Source: Verrucomicrobiota bacterium
GTDB taxonomy: Bacteria; Verrucomicrobiota; Verrucomicrobiia; Verrucomicrobiales; Akkermansiaceae
Reading direction: 5' to 3'
Length of the DNA: 64,000 nucleotides
Assembly: GCA_017301995.1 (NCBI GenBank)
Contig: JAFLEH010000021.1
Span: forward strand, 62,001-126,000
The position numbers and the translations under genes were made by a program. Each line of letters begins with the position of its first letter. The first letter of the stretch is position 1. The notes below the pieces were generated by a model. It was not told the origin of the DNA. It worked only from the letters and a program-made list of their open reading frames with translations, and made no database searches. Of this stretch, positions 42,009 to 52,606 are shown piece by piece.

Positions 42009-42584
42009 ATGAAAACCATCATGTTTCTGTTGCTCGCCCTGCTTCCGCTTCACGCCCAGGTGGATGTTTCAAAATCCCTTGGGGAAGGCATGCGGGGAGC
42101 GGTTACCGGACTGGCTCCCGTGGCCGCCGAGGACAAAGCCGCCGTGCTCTCGGCGACAGCCACCATGCTTGCCAAACATGTCACGTTCCGCGCGGATGGT
42201 TCCGCTTCCTCCAATTGCGTGGCCCCCGGGGTCAAGCAGCAGGTGGAGTGGAGGAAACTCGTCGTCCGCTCCATCTTCCACCAAGCGGTCAGCGAGGCGG
42301 ATCGCCTCAATGGCATTTCCCGCCGCTTCGTCGTCTCTCTGGATTGCGACGCACACCGCCGGTGGGACGCCAAGAAGAACGCGTGGACCGAATGGCTCCC
42401 CGTCGGCAATCCGATCTTCCCGCGCGGCATCACGGTGGAATGGAAGTCCGGCGCATGGACAGCGCTCGAATCCAACCAAATGAAGTGGTTCCTCCCCGGT
42501 CCCGACCTGCCCTCCGTCACCCGCGAACCCAATCCCCGGAAGAATCCCCCGGACCTGCCTCCGGGAATGACACGGGGGAGGTGA
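42009..42584 (+). CDS. exported protein of unknown function
   Basis: 191 residues from ATG 42009, preceded by an in-frame ATG at 41985 that overlaps the PIN gene and is less likely. Signal peptide MKTIMFLLLALLPLHAQV. The mature protein has a helical start (KSLGEGMRGAVTGLAPVAAE), a beta-rich centre (KLVVRSIFHQAVSEADRLNG, RFVVSLDCDAHRRWDAKKNA) and a Pro-rich tail (EPNPRKNPPDLPPGMTRGR). Only five bases separate it from the PIN gene, so all three may share a transcript; no functional link is evident. Confidence 0.65.
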   Translation: MKTIMFLLLALLPLHAQVDVSKSLGEGMRGAVTGLAPVAAEDKAAVLSATATMLAKHVTFRADGSASSNCVAPGVKQQVEWRKLVVRSIFHQAVSEADRLNGISRRFVVSLDCDAHRRWDAKKNAWTEWLPVGNPIFPRGITVEWKSGAWTALESNQMKWFLPGPDLPSVTREPNPRKNPPDLPPGMTRGR

Positions 42585-43006
42585 TTTGTCGCAATCAAAG
42601 AACTCCTTTCAATTCGGCCAGGCATCCGCTACTCGGACGTTTGCCTGTCAAGGGCGAGAGGATGCCCCCCTCGAAACGACGACGTGGCGACTGCCCATTG
42701 CCCAACCGCTGCCACGCGTGGCAGTTTTGTTCGCCTTCTTGCAACGTCTGCCCGGCGGCATGGCCAGCGCCTTCACCAATTCCGGAACGGGTTGGTGCTT
42801 TGCGGTCGAGCGAGGCTGTTTCACGAGGAAACCGTGCCATACGCGACGCTGATGTCAAGATCGTGGGCTTCGTGGGTTTCCGGCGACGCCGTTGAGCGAT
42901 AGGCGACCTTGCCCTTCTCTTTTACCCGCGCCATTCCAACCGTCGGCACCAGACGAAATAGGAAGCCGGTGAACACCGTGAAAATTCATGATTCCAGCGG
43001 GACTAC
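42585..43006. other. spacer without recognised genes
   Basis: About 420 bp. Apart from a terminator-like hairpin (42709-42730) nothing was recognised; the open frames here have no protein-like composition. Confidence 0.5.
42709..42730 (+). terminator. intrinsic terminator-like hairpin
   Basis: Perfect palindrome CTGCCACGCGTGGCAG (stem CTGCCA/TGGCAG, loop CGCG) followed by TTTTGTT. It sits 125 bp after the last gene of the 41201-42584 group, reading rightward, so it could end that transcript. Confidence 0.5.
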
Positions 43007-43201
43007 TCACCGCACGGCTACACATTCGCGCCGGGTGGTGGGAGCGGCTTCGGGGGGAATATGACACCGGGACACCCGCTTCTTCAAGGATCTATTTTCC
43101 CCGGGATCATCGTCGAAGACCCGTTCATACTGTAAAACGGCTCCCAGATACAATTCAGGATGTCCGTCAAACGAATGGACCAAGCAGAAACACATCGCCA
43201 T
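43007..43201 (-). CDS. 64-residue protein coupled to HNH gene
   Basis: 64 residues. The start codon overlaps the HNH stop as TAATG, typical of translational coupling, which is the main reason for calling it. The first two-thirds look protein-like (MAMCFCLVHSFDGHPELYLG, AVLQYERVFDDDPGENRSLK) and the end is Arg/Pro-rich. Two cysteines near the N-terminus and one near the middle. No family recognised; it could be an immunity protein or the truncated start of a longer gene. Confidence 0.4.
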   Translation of the reverse strand: MAMCFCLVHSFDGHPELYLGAVLQYERVFDDDPGENRSLKKRVSRCHIPPEAAPTTRRECVAVR

Positions 43202-43869
43202 TAACCATTTGGTGATGATGGCCTTGGACCTTGGGAGAACCCAAGTTGAATGTCGGATGTTAGCGCGGTGATTTCATTCGTTGCAAATGTCTGGCAGTCC
43301 CTATATAGCTTTTCCGCCCTTTTGCGAAGAGAGTCCCGTGCGTCTGCTGACCATTGAACAAATTGCTGATACTGGGCCTGAAACGTTTGAATGCGGATGC
43401 GTGCCGCGGCCAAATACCTTTCGACATCATCTGTCGCTAGGACACCGATCCAATACGCGCAAGTGGGGCATTCACTTGCGCAGCGCCTGCCGTCGTGAGA
43501 AAGGAAGGACTCCCAACCGTTGTCAGCAAGAAGGAGGTGCTGATCGTCCTGACGTTTGGCGTTGTTGCACTTTTTGCATGCCATTGCAACATTTCCTGGC
43601 ACATGAAGGCCGACACTTACACGGTTCATTCCGTTCAAGTGTTCCACAGTCGTCCGGTCGGGTTCAAGTTGCTTTCCACAATAGAGACAGGATGTACCAA
43701 ACGCCGCAACAACAGATTCCGCGTATCGGGGGTCCGAGACAGTCATACCTCCCGCCGCGCACGCAATTCTGCTGATCTCATGAAGGAGCATGCTCACAAG
43801 CTTGTTTGCGACATCGGATTTGGCCCGCCCAGTTGACTTCTTCAGTGCGGCGCTAACATCAAATTTCAT
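43201..43869 (-). CDS. HNH endonuclease
   Basis: 222 residues from ATG 43869, which overlaps the stop of the XRE gene (ATGAAATTTGA); a longer N-terminus is unlikely. A zinc-finger-type HNH motif is present: CLYCGKQLEPDRTTVEHLNG, then GNVAMACKKCNNAKR, with the metal-binding His and two CxxC knuckles. A further CxxC-type pair follows (CASECPTCAYW). HNH enzymes of this form cut DNA in restriction, homing or toxin contexts. The C-terminal third is a long helix (IRIQTFQAQYQQFVQWSADA). Between a helix-turn-helix regulator and a tiny gene, on one transcript. Confidence 0.8.
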   Translation of the reverse strand: MKFDVSAALKKSTGRAKSDVANKLVSMLLHEISRIACAAGGMTVSDPRYAESVVAAFGTSCLYCGKQLEPDRTTVEHLNGMNRVSVGLHVPGNVAMACKKCNNAKRQDDQHLLLADNGWESFLSHDGRRCASECPTCAYWIGVLATDDVERYLAAARIRIQTFQAQYQQFVQWSADARDSLRKRAEKLYRDCQTFATNEITALTSDIQLGFSQGPRPSSPNG

Positions 43870-44176
43870 TCGCCCCCCTTTCTGCCAAATCCTGTTCGGT
43901 TTGAGGATGAACACCGAGGAGCCAACGAACGTCGACCCTCAAGACATCGGCCAGAACCGGTAGCTCAAAATCGAAGACGCACCGCTGCCCGCTTTCGATT
44001 TTTGTGATGGCAACTCGATCCAGATGCAGCCCCCTCGCTGCAAGCCGTCCGGATAGCTGGTCTTGGGTCAGCGGAGGATCAAACGCCAACCTCGCCTGCC
44101 GAAAACGCCCGAAGACGATATTCCGGTTTTTAGACTTTGCTCCCTTTGAATTTCTCACAAGCCAGAAACTACACAT
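43859..44176 (-). CDS. XRE-family helix-turn-helix regulator
   Basis: About 105 residues from the internal ATG at 44176; the longer frame to 44236 would cross the operator. HTH: FGRFRQARLAFDPPLTQDQL, then SGRLAARGLHLDRVAITKIESGQR, with the usual Q-L-S..R..I-x-x-I-E pattern, and a C-terminal LPVLADVLRVDVRWLLG helix. XRE regulators in such positions repress the nuclease gene that follows. The gene is divergent from a 112-residue ORF, and the 58-bp gap between the two starts contains the palindrome at 44192. Confidence 0.82.
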   Translation of the reverse strand: MCSFWLVRNSKGAKSKNRNIVFGRFRQARLAFDPPLTQDQLSGRLAARGLHLDRVAITKIESGQRCVFDFELPVLADVLRVDVRWLLGVHPQTEQDLAERGANEI

Positions 44177-44191
44177 TAAACTTGCAGCGGG

Positions 44192-44208
44192 TGTTCGTTT
44201 TAAGAACA
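44192..44208. promoter_or_regulatory. probable XRE operator
   Basis: TGTTCGTTTTAAGAACA, arms TGTTC/GAACA with a 7-base centre, in the 58-bp space between the divergent XRE and 112-residue genes. Likely binding site for the XRE protein, and could control both directions. Confidence 0.55.
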
Positions 44209-44234
44209 TTTGTGTCCGAGTTCCGCAACCAACC

Positions 44235-44573
44235 ATGCTTCATTTTCCCCGACCATTCGATTCAATCGGCACCCGCAAGATGCTGGAGATGTTAGCCGAA
44301 ATTCCTCCTCACAATCCAGACCGCCATACGGCGACTGACGGGTTTGAGACCCCTTGTCGCACTAACGGCATGAGAGCGTCGACAGCACGCGCAGCTATCG
44401 CCCGGCGGTATTGGAGCCCAAATGATGACGAACGCGAAAGCGCATTAGATCTGTTTACGAACCTAATGCATCTTGCACATTCGAGAGGAATCCGCCTGCC
44501 TGACTTCATTCAAAGCGGCCTGAGGTGCTTCCTGCTCGAAGCCGGTGAATGCATGGAGAAAGACGGGGAGTGA
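44235..44573 (+). CDS. small protein of unknown function, divergent from XRE gene
   Basis: 112 residues. ATG 44235 lies 27 bp beyond the palindrome. Contains TARAAIARRYWSPNDDERES followed by ALDLFTNLMHLAHSRGIRLP and ending LRCFLLEAGECMEKDGE, which reads as mainly helical. No family recognised. Placement across the operator from an XRE-HNH operon suggests co-regulation. Confidence 0.5.
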   Translation: MLHFPRPFDSIGTRKMLEMLAEIPPHNPDRHTATDGFETPCRTNGMRASTARAAIARRYWSPNDDERESALDLFTNLMHLAHSRGIRLPDFIQSGLRCFLLEAGECMEKDGE

Positions 44574-44954
44574 TTGTGAGGTTGCACGGTGTTCACGCAG
44601 GGGGCGTCGGTCGCTACATCGCGAGCGTTAAAAACCGCGCTAAACCGGCCGATTCCAAGCCGAGGGCCTGCCCTCCGCCTCCCGCGCATAGCTCCAAAGC
44701 CGTGAATTTCAATCGTGGCGGGGGCCTGGAAAGTGAACGCCGGGGCGGCAAGAGCTTTTGATCCGTAATTTCGGTCGGTTCCTTTCGTTGGCTTTCACAC
44801 CCTCGCGGGGCAGTCAGCGACGGTCATAGACGCGCCGCTACAGTTTGCGGACGGGGACGCTTGTGGCGGCGCTCTGTGAGCATCGGTATATGGGAGTACG
44901 TCTAAGGCCTTGGCGGCGTCAGGTTCGGATCCCTGAATCCCGGATAGATCCCCC
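44574..44954. other. spacer without genes; repeat fragments
   Basis: 381 bp. Contains a GGTCATAGACGCGCCGCTAC fragment of the kind that recurs in other intergenic repeats of this window (compare GTAGCCGCGCTC near 13015), but no gene or clear hairpin. Confidence 0.45.
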
Positions 44955-46378
<1,424 letters not shown>

Positions 46379-46382
<4 letters not shown>

Positions 46383-49300
46383 CGGGTGGTTAGGGTGGCG
46401 TCCGCGGCGAGCAGCATCGAACAGGTGACGGTGAGCGAGGCGAGGGCCGGGTCGTTGCTTCCGCAAACGTCCGCCGCGCTCTTGGCGTCCGCGGCGAAGG
46501 CGGCCCGCTGTTTTTGATAGAACGAAAGCAGGGTGGCGCCTTCCGTGGCGCGCGGCGCGCGGCTGGCGAGCCGCCGGAACGCGCGTTCCAATTGGGCCGC
46601 GGGATCGTCGGGCGCTTCCTTCCGGCAGAGGCTTGCCAGAGCGCGGGCGCATTCGAAGTAGGACGAATCATTGAGCAGCAGGAGCGGTTGCAGCGGGGTG
46701 TTGGTGGTCAGCCGCCGGGCTTGGCAGATCTCGCGGCTGCCGGCATCGAGCGTCAGCAGGGACGGCGGAGGCGCGGTGCGCTTGCGGAACGTGTACAGGC
46801 TGCGGCGATGCAAGCCCTCTCCCTGGTCCGGTTGGTAATCGCCGCCCGATGCGCCGGATTCCGACCAGAGGCCGGGCGGCTGCCACGGTTTCACGCTGGG
46901 ACCGCCGACCTTCCTAACCAGCAGGCCGGAGGCCGCCAGCGCCTGGTCGCGGATCGCCTCGGCGGAGAGCCGGAACGACGGCCCGCGCGAAAGCAGGATG
47001 TTCCGCGGATCCTTTTCCGCCTTTTCATCGGTGGCCGAGGACGCCTGCCGGAAGGTGGCGCTCGTCACCATCCGCTTGAGCAGCCGCTTCACATCCCAGC
47101 CGCTGTCAATGAACTCGCGGGCCAGCGTGTCCAACAATTCCGGATGGCTCGGCGGATCGCCCTGAAGGCCGAAATTCTCCTGCGTTGGGACGATTCCGGC
47201 GCCGAAACACATCGCCCAGAAACGGTTGACCGCAACCCGCGCGACCAACGGATTGTTAGGATCGGTGGCCCAGCGGGCGAGACCCAGTCGGTTGCGGGGG
47301 AAATCGGCGGAAAACGGCATCACCGCGGCCGGAGCCGAGGGCTCGACCGGACGCGCCGGATCCGGTGACGCATAGTCGCCGCGGACGAGCACGTGGAATT
47401 GTTTCCGATAGGGCGTCTCCTCCATCACCATGACATGCGGCAGATTGGATAGAAAATCGTCCTCCAGCGCCTTGCGCGCCGCGACGACCGCCGCCCGCGC
47501 CGTGGCGGATTCCCCGTCGGCCCGGAAGTGATGGAAACTCCGGAGCGCCTCTTTCGCGGCGGCGTCACCGGCCCGCGCTTTCTGATAGGCCGCGGCAAGA
47601 TCCTTTCCATCCGGATCGGCCGACTCCGCGGCGCTGAGAACCGTCCGGAAAACCGCCAGATCGGCGAGACGGCCCTGGGAAAACCCGCGGTCGTCGCGGG
47701 GACGGGCGCCCACCCGGAACGTGTCCGCGGCGACCGGTTTGTCGAGATGATCGCGGACGGTGGCGATGTCGGCGGGTTTTCCATCGATATATATTTTCAA
47801 TCCATCCGCGCGCGACGAACCATCATAGGTGACGGTGAGGCGGAGCCAGCGGCCGATGGGAAACGGCTCGCGGGTTTCAACCGATGCGGCGCAGCCGGGC
47901 CACAGGTGGATGCAGCTCCAGCGGAGCCGCCCGTTCTCCAACAACAGCTCGAAGCCCGACGCGTCGGCCGCCTGCGAATACATGGCGGGGCCGGAATGGA
48001 GGATCACCGCGCGATCCTTTTTGTCGGGGCAGAAAATCCGCATCGAAACGCTGAGCGGATCATGCCGGGTGACGCCGGACACGCCATCCAACTGGAGCAC
48101 CGTGTCGCCGTCGAACTCAAGGCCGCCGTCGTTCGGCTTGAGTTGTCCGCCGCCGACGGTCGCCGGTTTGGCTCCTGGAACGGAATTGGCGCAGGTGCCG
48201 TTGTCGGCGCGGTCGAGCGGATAGCGTGCCACGGCGGTGGCGGGCGTGATCCCGGCGGTGTTGGCGAGCCAGGATTCGAACCGTCCCTCCCGTGTGGCTG
48301 CCGCGATGCGGCTCGCGGCCTCCGCGGTTTCCAACGCGGCCCGGCGCTTGCCGAGTTCGGCGGATTGGGCGGCATCCAACAGCGGCATCGAAGGCTCGGG
48401 CGTGGCGTTGCCCAACGAATACGGATAGAGCCCGCATTCGTCGATCTGGCCGAACATCGAGGCGAGGCTGTAGTAGTCGGTCTGCGGGATCGGATCGTAT
48501 TTGTGGTCGTGGCACTTCGAGCACTCCATGGTTAGACCGAGAAACGCGGTGCCGAACGTGTGGACGCGGTCGGAGACATATTCCTGGCGGAACTCGGCCT
48601 CGATGGACCCGCCCTCCTGGGTCTGGCGATGGAGCCGGTTGAAAGCGGTGGCCAGCCGTTGCTCGTCGGTTGCGTCCGGAAGCAGATCGCCGGCCAATTG
48701 CCATGCGACGAATCGGTCGAACGGCAGATTTTCGTTGAACGCGCGGATCACCCAGTCCCGCCACGGCCAAACATAACAGGACAAATCGGACTGATAGCCG
48801 TAGGTATCGGCGAAACGGGCGACATCCAGCCAGTCCTGGGCGAGCCGCTCGCCATAGGCGGGCGAGGCTAACAACGCGTCGATCTGTCTGGCGTAGGCAT
48901 CTCCGGATGGATCCGCCAGAAATGCGTCGAGAGCTTCAGGGGAGGGCGGCAGTCCGGTTAGGGCGAACGACGCCCGCCGCAACAGCGAGGCGGGGTCGGC
49001 CGGGGGATTCGGGGCCAATCCGTTGTCCTTCATTTTCGCCAGCACGAACCGGTCGATGTCATCGCCGGGCCACGCCGGATCGGACGGCTGTGGGGGCGTG
49101 TGCTTGCGCGGCGGGACGAAGGCCCAATGCGGCTGGTATTCGGCGCCGGCCGCGATCCACCGGGTGAGGAGGTCCTTTTCCGAATCGCCCAGCGGGCGGT
49201 TCAATTTCGCGGGCGGCATGGTTTCGGTGGGATCGGCCGCGTGCATCCGGCTGACCATCGCGCTGGCGGCGGGATCACCCGGCACGATCGCGCGATTTCC

Positions 49301-49573
49301 GCTTTTCAGCGTCGCGGTGGCACCTTCCCGCGTGTCGAGCCGCAATCCGGCCTGCCGCCCCTTGTTTCCGTCCGGCCCATGACAACCGAAACACCGGTCC
49401 GACAGCAACGGCCGGATCTCGCGGTTGAAATCCGGCGGCGGCCGCCCGTCCATCTTGGCCTGCGAACCCGGAACCGCCCTAACCGCGCGGTCGCACTGCG
49501 ACAGCCCCAACGCCAGAAAGGCGAGGGAAAAACCACTGAAAACTCGAATAAACGCGGACGGCATCGGACCCAT
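46379..49573 (-). CDS. PSCyt1/DUF1549/LamG/DUF1553 cytochrome-type protein
   Basis: 1,064 residues. A signal sequence (FIRVFSGFSLAFLALGLSQC, possibly a lipobox) is followed by a planctomycete cytochrome-c-like domain with heme motif CFGCHG. DUF1549 (PSCyt2) comes next, with FALTGLPPSPEALDAFLADP and CSKCHDHKYDPI (second CxxCH). A LamG/concanavalin-like insert (GVSGVTRHDPLSVSMRIFCP) is followed by DUF1553 (PSD1: RLGLARWATDPNNPLVARVA, NRFWAMCFGAGIVPTQENFG). This protein family is characteristic of Planctomycetes and Verrucomicrobia. It is coupled to the DUF1501 gene by a 4-bp overlap. Electron-carrying is inferred from the heme sites; the pathway is unknown. Confidence 0.93.
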
Positions 49574-49648
49574 TACGCCGAAATCATGAGTGATGTTTCC
49601 GGATTGTCAATGGGGGCGTAGCGCATGATCGGAAGATGTCACTGTGAG

Positions 49649-50422
49649 TTACCCGGCTATTCTCGCATGCCACGAAAATGAAACGACCCGGCGTTCGCGC
49701 CGGGTGAACTCGAGAGTGGCCGCCAATGGATTTCCGAAAACCGAGATTTCCGGGCGTTCGGCAAAATTCCGTACGACGCATAGGAAATACCTTTCCCCGA
49801 GATACTCCGCGACCTTGTGTTCTTTTTCGGTCATCTGAATCTCACCGGACTTGCCGGCCATTCCTTTGACTTCCACCGCGAGAAACGGATCATCCGACTG
49901 CGGCTGGAGCCGGAAATCGAACCCGCATCCGAGCCGCGTTACGTTGGATAGGTCGTGGCCGGCAAACCGTGGAATGTTAGGAAACTTGGCTTCGAAAAAC
50001 CGCTCGGCGGAAATCCCGGTGATGAGCCTTTTTGAAAAACTCTCGTTCTCCAAACCGGCGTCGGTGATTCCGGCGATCTCCTCCAGTCCCTCGTCCGCGA
50101 GATCCCGCGGACACGACACGACAGGCTCCAACAGTTTTGCGAAATCATCCAACGGGAGATGGCCATATCGGTCGAAAAGCGCACGCCGGTCGGGCCGCAT
50201 CTCGCGTTTGTGCCATCCGCCCGGAGCGTGGGGAAACAGCGGATCGAACTCCTGCCGGTAGTTTTTCAGCGATGTCGGTTTCACGCCGATCGCGTGCCCG
50301 ATGACATTATAGGCCTCCACAAATGTGGAAAATCCCAGATAGTCCAAGCCCGTGTTTCTGAACTTCGATAGAAACAATCCCACAAGCATCCGTTGTTCGA
50401 GGGTGGCAGGCGATGGCGTCAT
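49649..50422 (-). CDS. stand-alone DUF3883 protein (putative nuclease-like)
   Basis: 257 residues. The N-terminal ~120 residues are helical, with a stretch (AIGVKPTSLKNYRQEFDPLF) that looks like a DNA-binding-type domain. The C-terminal part is DUF3883: GCGFDFRLQPQSDDPFLAVE, then VKGMAGKSGEIQMTEKEHKV and YLGERYFLCVVRNFAERPEI. The D..ExK arrangement (DPFLAVEVKG) recalls restriction-endonuclease folds. DUF3883 usually ends larger restriction or helicase proteins; here it is nearly alone. Inside the last codons is a perfect hairpin with a TTCG loop (49685-49704). Role unknown; a defence link is guessed. Confidence 0.7.
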   Translation of the reverse strand: MTPSPATLEQRMLVGLFLSKFRNTGLDYLGFSTFVEAYNVIGHAIGVKPTSLKNYRQEFDPLFPHAPGGWHKREMRPDRRALFDRYGHLPLDDFAKLLEPVVSCPRDLADEGLEEIAGITDAGLENESFSKRLITGISAERFFEAKFPNIPRFAGHDLSNVTRLGCGFDFRLQPQSDDPFLAVEVKGMAGKSGEIQMTEKEHKVAEYLGERYFLCVVRNFAERPEISVFGNPLAATLEFTRRERRVVSFSWHARIAG

Positions 50423-50545
50423 GGAAATAGATGAATCGACCGAGCAACGGATGGCAAGCCGACAGTTCGGATGTCATAACCCATGCCGTGAAACCCGCAT
50501 TGGACCGCCGGATGACCGGAACCGGAAACGCGGGGGCGGAGCCCC

Positions 50546-51907
50546 TCAAATCCCATGAACCTCCCCTGGCACCGGGATGGTGATTTTCGAGTCGGGCAGG
50601 CGGGTGGAGAGTTCGTTGCGGAACCATGCGGTGGCGGGGGCGTCGCCGTGGACGAGGAATATCTTGCGGGGGGCCAACCGGCAGACGTAGTCGGCGATCG
50701 CCTCGCGGGTGGCGTGGCCGCTGAAATCGAAGCCGCGGGTTTCGCAGCGCAGGGTGACCGGCGGATGGGCGGGATCCAACAGAACCGGATCGCCGGGTTG
50801 GGCGGCGCGGATGCGGCCGCCGGGGGATTCGGGATCGGTGTAACCGACGAAAAACAGCCCGTGCCGCTTGTTTTCCAACACACCCAGCCGCGCGAAGGTG
50901 TTGGAGGCGGTTTTCTCGGTCATCATGCCGCTGGACAGCACGTAGATGGCGCCGTTGGTGAAGGGGATCGAACCGCCGCGGCGGCGGTCGCCGGTGGAAA
51001 TCTCCATATCGGTCAGAAAATCGAACCCGGGAAGCCGCCGGCGCGAAACCTCGCTAAAATTATCATATATATGAGTCATCTTGGTGCTGAGTCCTCCTAT
51101 ATATACCGGGGCTTTGCGCGGGATGAGCCGGTCCTGCTTGAAACGGTGGATCATCGCCAGAGCCTCCTGGGTCTTGCCGATGGCGAACACCGGGATCAGC
51201 ACCGATCCCTTGCGGGCGAGCACGCGGGCGATGCACTCGGCCAGCGCGTCTTCCTCGCTGGCGCGGGTGTAGTCCGGCCGCCGCACATAGTCGCCGCGGG
51301 TCGTTTCCACGATGATCGCATCCACCGGATCGAAGGGAAGCATCGCACCTTTCTGTACCGTGGCGTCCTCGAAATTCACATCGCCGGTGTAGAGCACCCG
51401 GCTTCCGTCGGCCTCGATGGTGATCGCCGCGGAGCCGAGGATGTGGCCGGCATCGTGAAACGTCGCGCGGACGGTGCCCGCCGGATCGAGATCGAACGGC
51501 CGGCCGATGCCGCGGCGTTCGAGGCGGTGGACGATCCCGTCGAGATCGCGGTGGTGGAACAGCGGGTATTCGGTTAGGCCGAGTTCGATGCGTTTCGACT
51601 GCATCACGTTGACCGAATTGTGGAGCAGCGCCAGGCCGAGGTCGGCCGTTTCCTGGGTGAGGAAAACGCGCGCCCGCGGTTGGCTGGCGGTGAGCAGCGG
51701 CAGGGTGCCAATGTGATCGAGGTGCGCGTGGGTGACCACGGCGGCGTCCACGGTGTCGTCGCCGAGCATTTCAAAGTGCGGGACCGCCTCCTGCCCCTCG
51801 TGTTTCGGGTGCATGCCCGCATCGAGCACAATCCTGGCGGAGGAGGTCTCCAGCAGGTAGGAATTGGCGCCGATTTCGGCGTGGCGGCACAGGCTTTTGA
51901 AAATCAT
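50546..51907 (-). CDS. MBL-fold exonuclease-like RNA-processing protein
   Basis: 453 residues from ATG 51907. Beta-lactamase-fold motifs: VVTHAHLDHIGTLP (HxHxDH), then FHDAGHILGSAAITIE and LYTGDVNFED, with metal ligands intact. The beta-CASP part has RGDYVRRPD, SVLIPVFAIGKTQEALAMIH, and the C-terminal RNA-specificity domain has VLSSGMMTEKTASN, FDFSGHATREAIADYVCRLA, IFLVHGDAPATAWFRNEL. Relatives include the archaeal and bacterial CPSF-like ribonucleases. Acts on RNA in the cytoplasm, probably as an exo- or endonuclease; the specific substrate is unknown. No start or partner gene with an obvious link nearby. Confidence 0.88.
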   Translation of the reverse strand: MIFKSLCRHAEIGANSYLLETSSARIVLDAGMHPKHEGQEAVPHFEMLGDDTVDAAVVTHAHLDHIGTLPLLTASQPRARVFLTQETADLGLALLHNSVNVMQSKRIELGLTEYPLFHHRDLDGIVHRLERRGIGRPFDLDPAGTVRATFHDAGHILGSAAITIEADGSRVLYTGDVNFEDATVQKGAMLPFDPVDAIIVETTRGDYVRRPDYTRASEEDALAECIARVLARKGSVLIPVFAIGKTQEALAMIHRFKQDRLIPRKAPVYIGGLSTKMTHIYDNFSEVSRRRLPGFDFLTDMEISTGDRRRGGSIPFTNGAIYVLSSGMMTEKTASNTFARLGVLENKRHGLFFVGYTDPESPGGRIRAAQPGDPVLLDPAHPPVTLRCETRGFDFSGHATREAIADYVCRLAPRKIFLVHGDAPATAWFRNELSTRLPDSKITIPVPGEVHGI

Positions 51908-52014
51908 CGAATGGGGGCGGAGGCCGACCGTGGCGGGCGGACCGGGTTCTGTCAATCCGGAGAGTGGCGAAATCCGGGGTTGGCGGGGCGGCGGATTGCG
52001 GGTATAGTGCGCGC

Positions 52015-52581
52015 GTGTCCGCTGGTCCATCCACGCCCGATTCGCCGATCCAACTGCGAGGCAGCTTGCTGTTGGCGGATCCGTCGTTGCGCGATGGCAC
52101 CTTCGACCAGTCGGTGATCCTCATTTCCGAGCATTCGCCGGAGGACGGCGCGTTCGGGCTGATTCTGAACCAGCCGACGGGAAAACTGGTGAGCGACTAT
52201 CTGACGGCGCCCGAGTTTGCCCCGCTGAGCCGGATTCCGGTGTTCACCGGGGGGCCTGTGGCCCGCGAGCAGCTCACGTTTTCCGCATTCTGGTGGAGCC
52301 GCAAGGACGGCCTGCGCTGGGCGGTACGGATCTCGCTTGAGGACGCGATCAAGCACGCCAACCGCTCCGGGACGATCGTCCGCGCGTTCGTCGGGCATTC
52401 CGGATGGAGCCCGGGCCAACTGGAAGGCGAACTGCGGCGCCACTCGTGGTTCACCACCCGTCCGGACGCGGGGTTGCTGGGCGCGGACCACGACCGCCAC
52501 CTGTGGCGCCGCATCCTCCGCAAAATGTCCCCGCTGCACCGCATCCTGGCGGAGGCCCCGGCCAACCCCACCCTCAACTGA
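52015..52581 (+). CDS. yqgE: YqgE/AlgH family protein
   Basis: 188 residues from GTG 52015. The YqgE signature is clear: QLRGSLLLADPSLRDGTFDQ, SVILISEHSPEDGAFGLILN, RIPVFTGGPVAREQLTFSAF, VRAFVGHSGWSPGQLEGELR. The family is widespread and cytoplasmic, and its role (AlgH was once named a regulator of alginate) is uncertain. It lies 25 bp before ribBA in the same direction, so they are probably co-transcribed. Confidence 0.93.
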   Translation: MSAGPSTPDSPIQLRGSLLLADPSLRDGTFDQSVILISEHSPEDGAFGLILNQPTGKLVSDYLTAPEFAPLSRIPVFTGGPVAREQLTFSAFWWSRKDGLRWAVRISLEDAIKHANRSGTIVRAFVGHSGWSPGQLEGELRRHSWFTTRPDAGLLGADHDRHLWRRILRKMSPLHRILAEAPANPTLN

Positions 52582-52606
52582 TTTCCCCCCACCACCATCC
52601 GTTACC

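Noticed and set aside
49685..49704. Intrinsic terminator (hairpin with TTCG loop)
   Set aside because: Perfect 8-bp stem but inside the coding part of the DUF3883 gene and without a following T-run in either direction.
52582..52606. FMN riboswitch before ribBA
   Set aside because: Only 25 bp separate yqgE from ribBA, too short for the element, and none of its conserved blocks is seen before yqgE.
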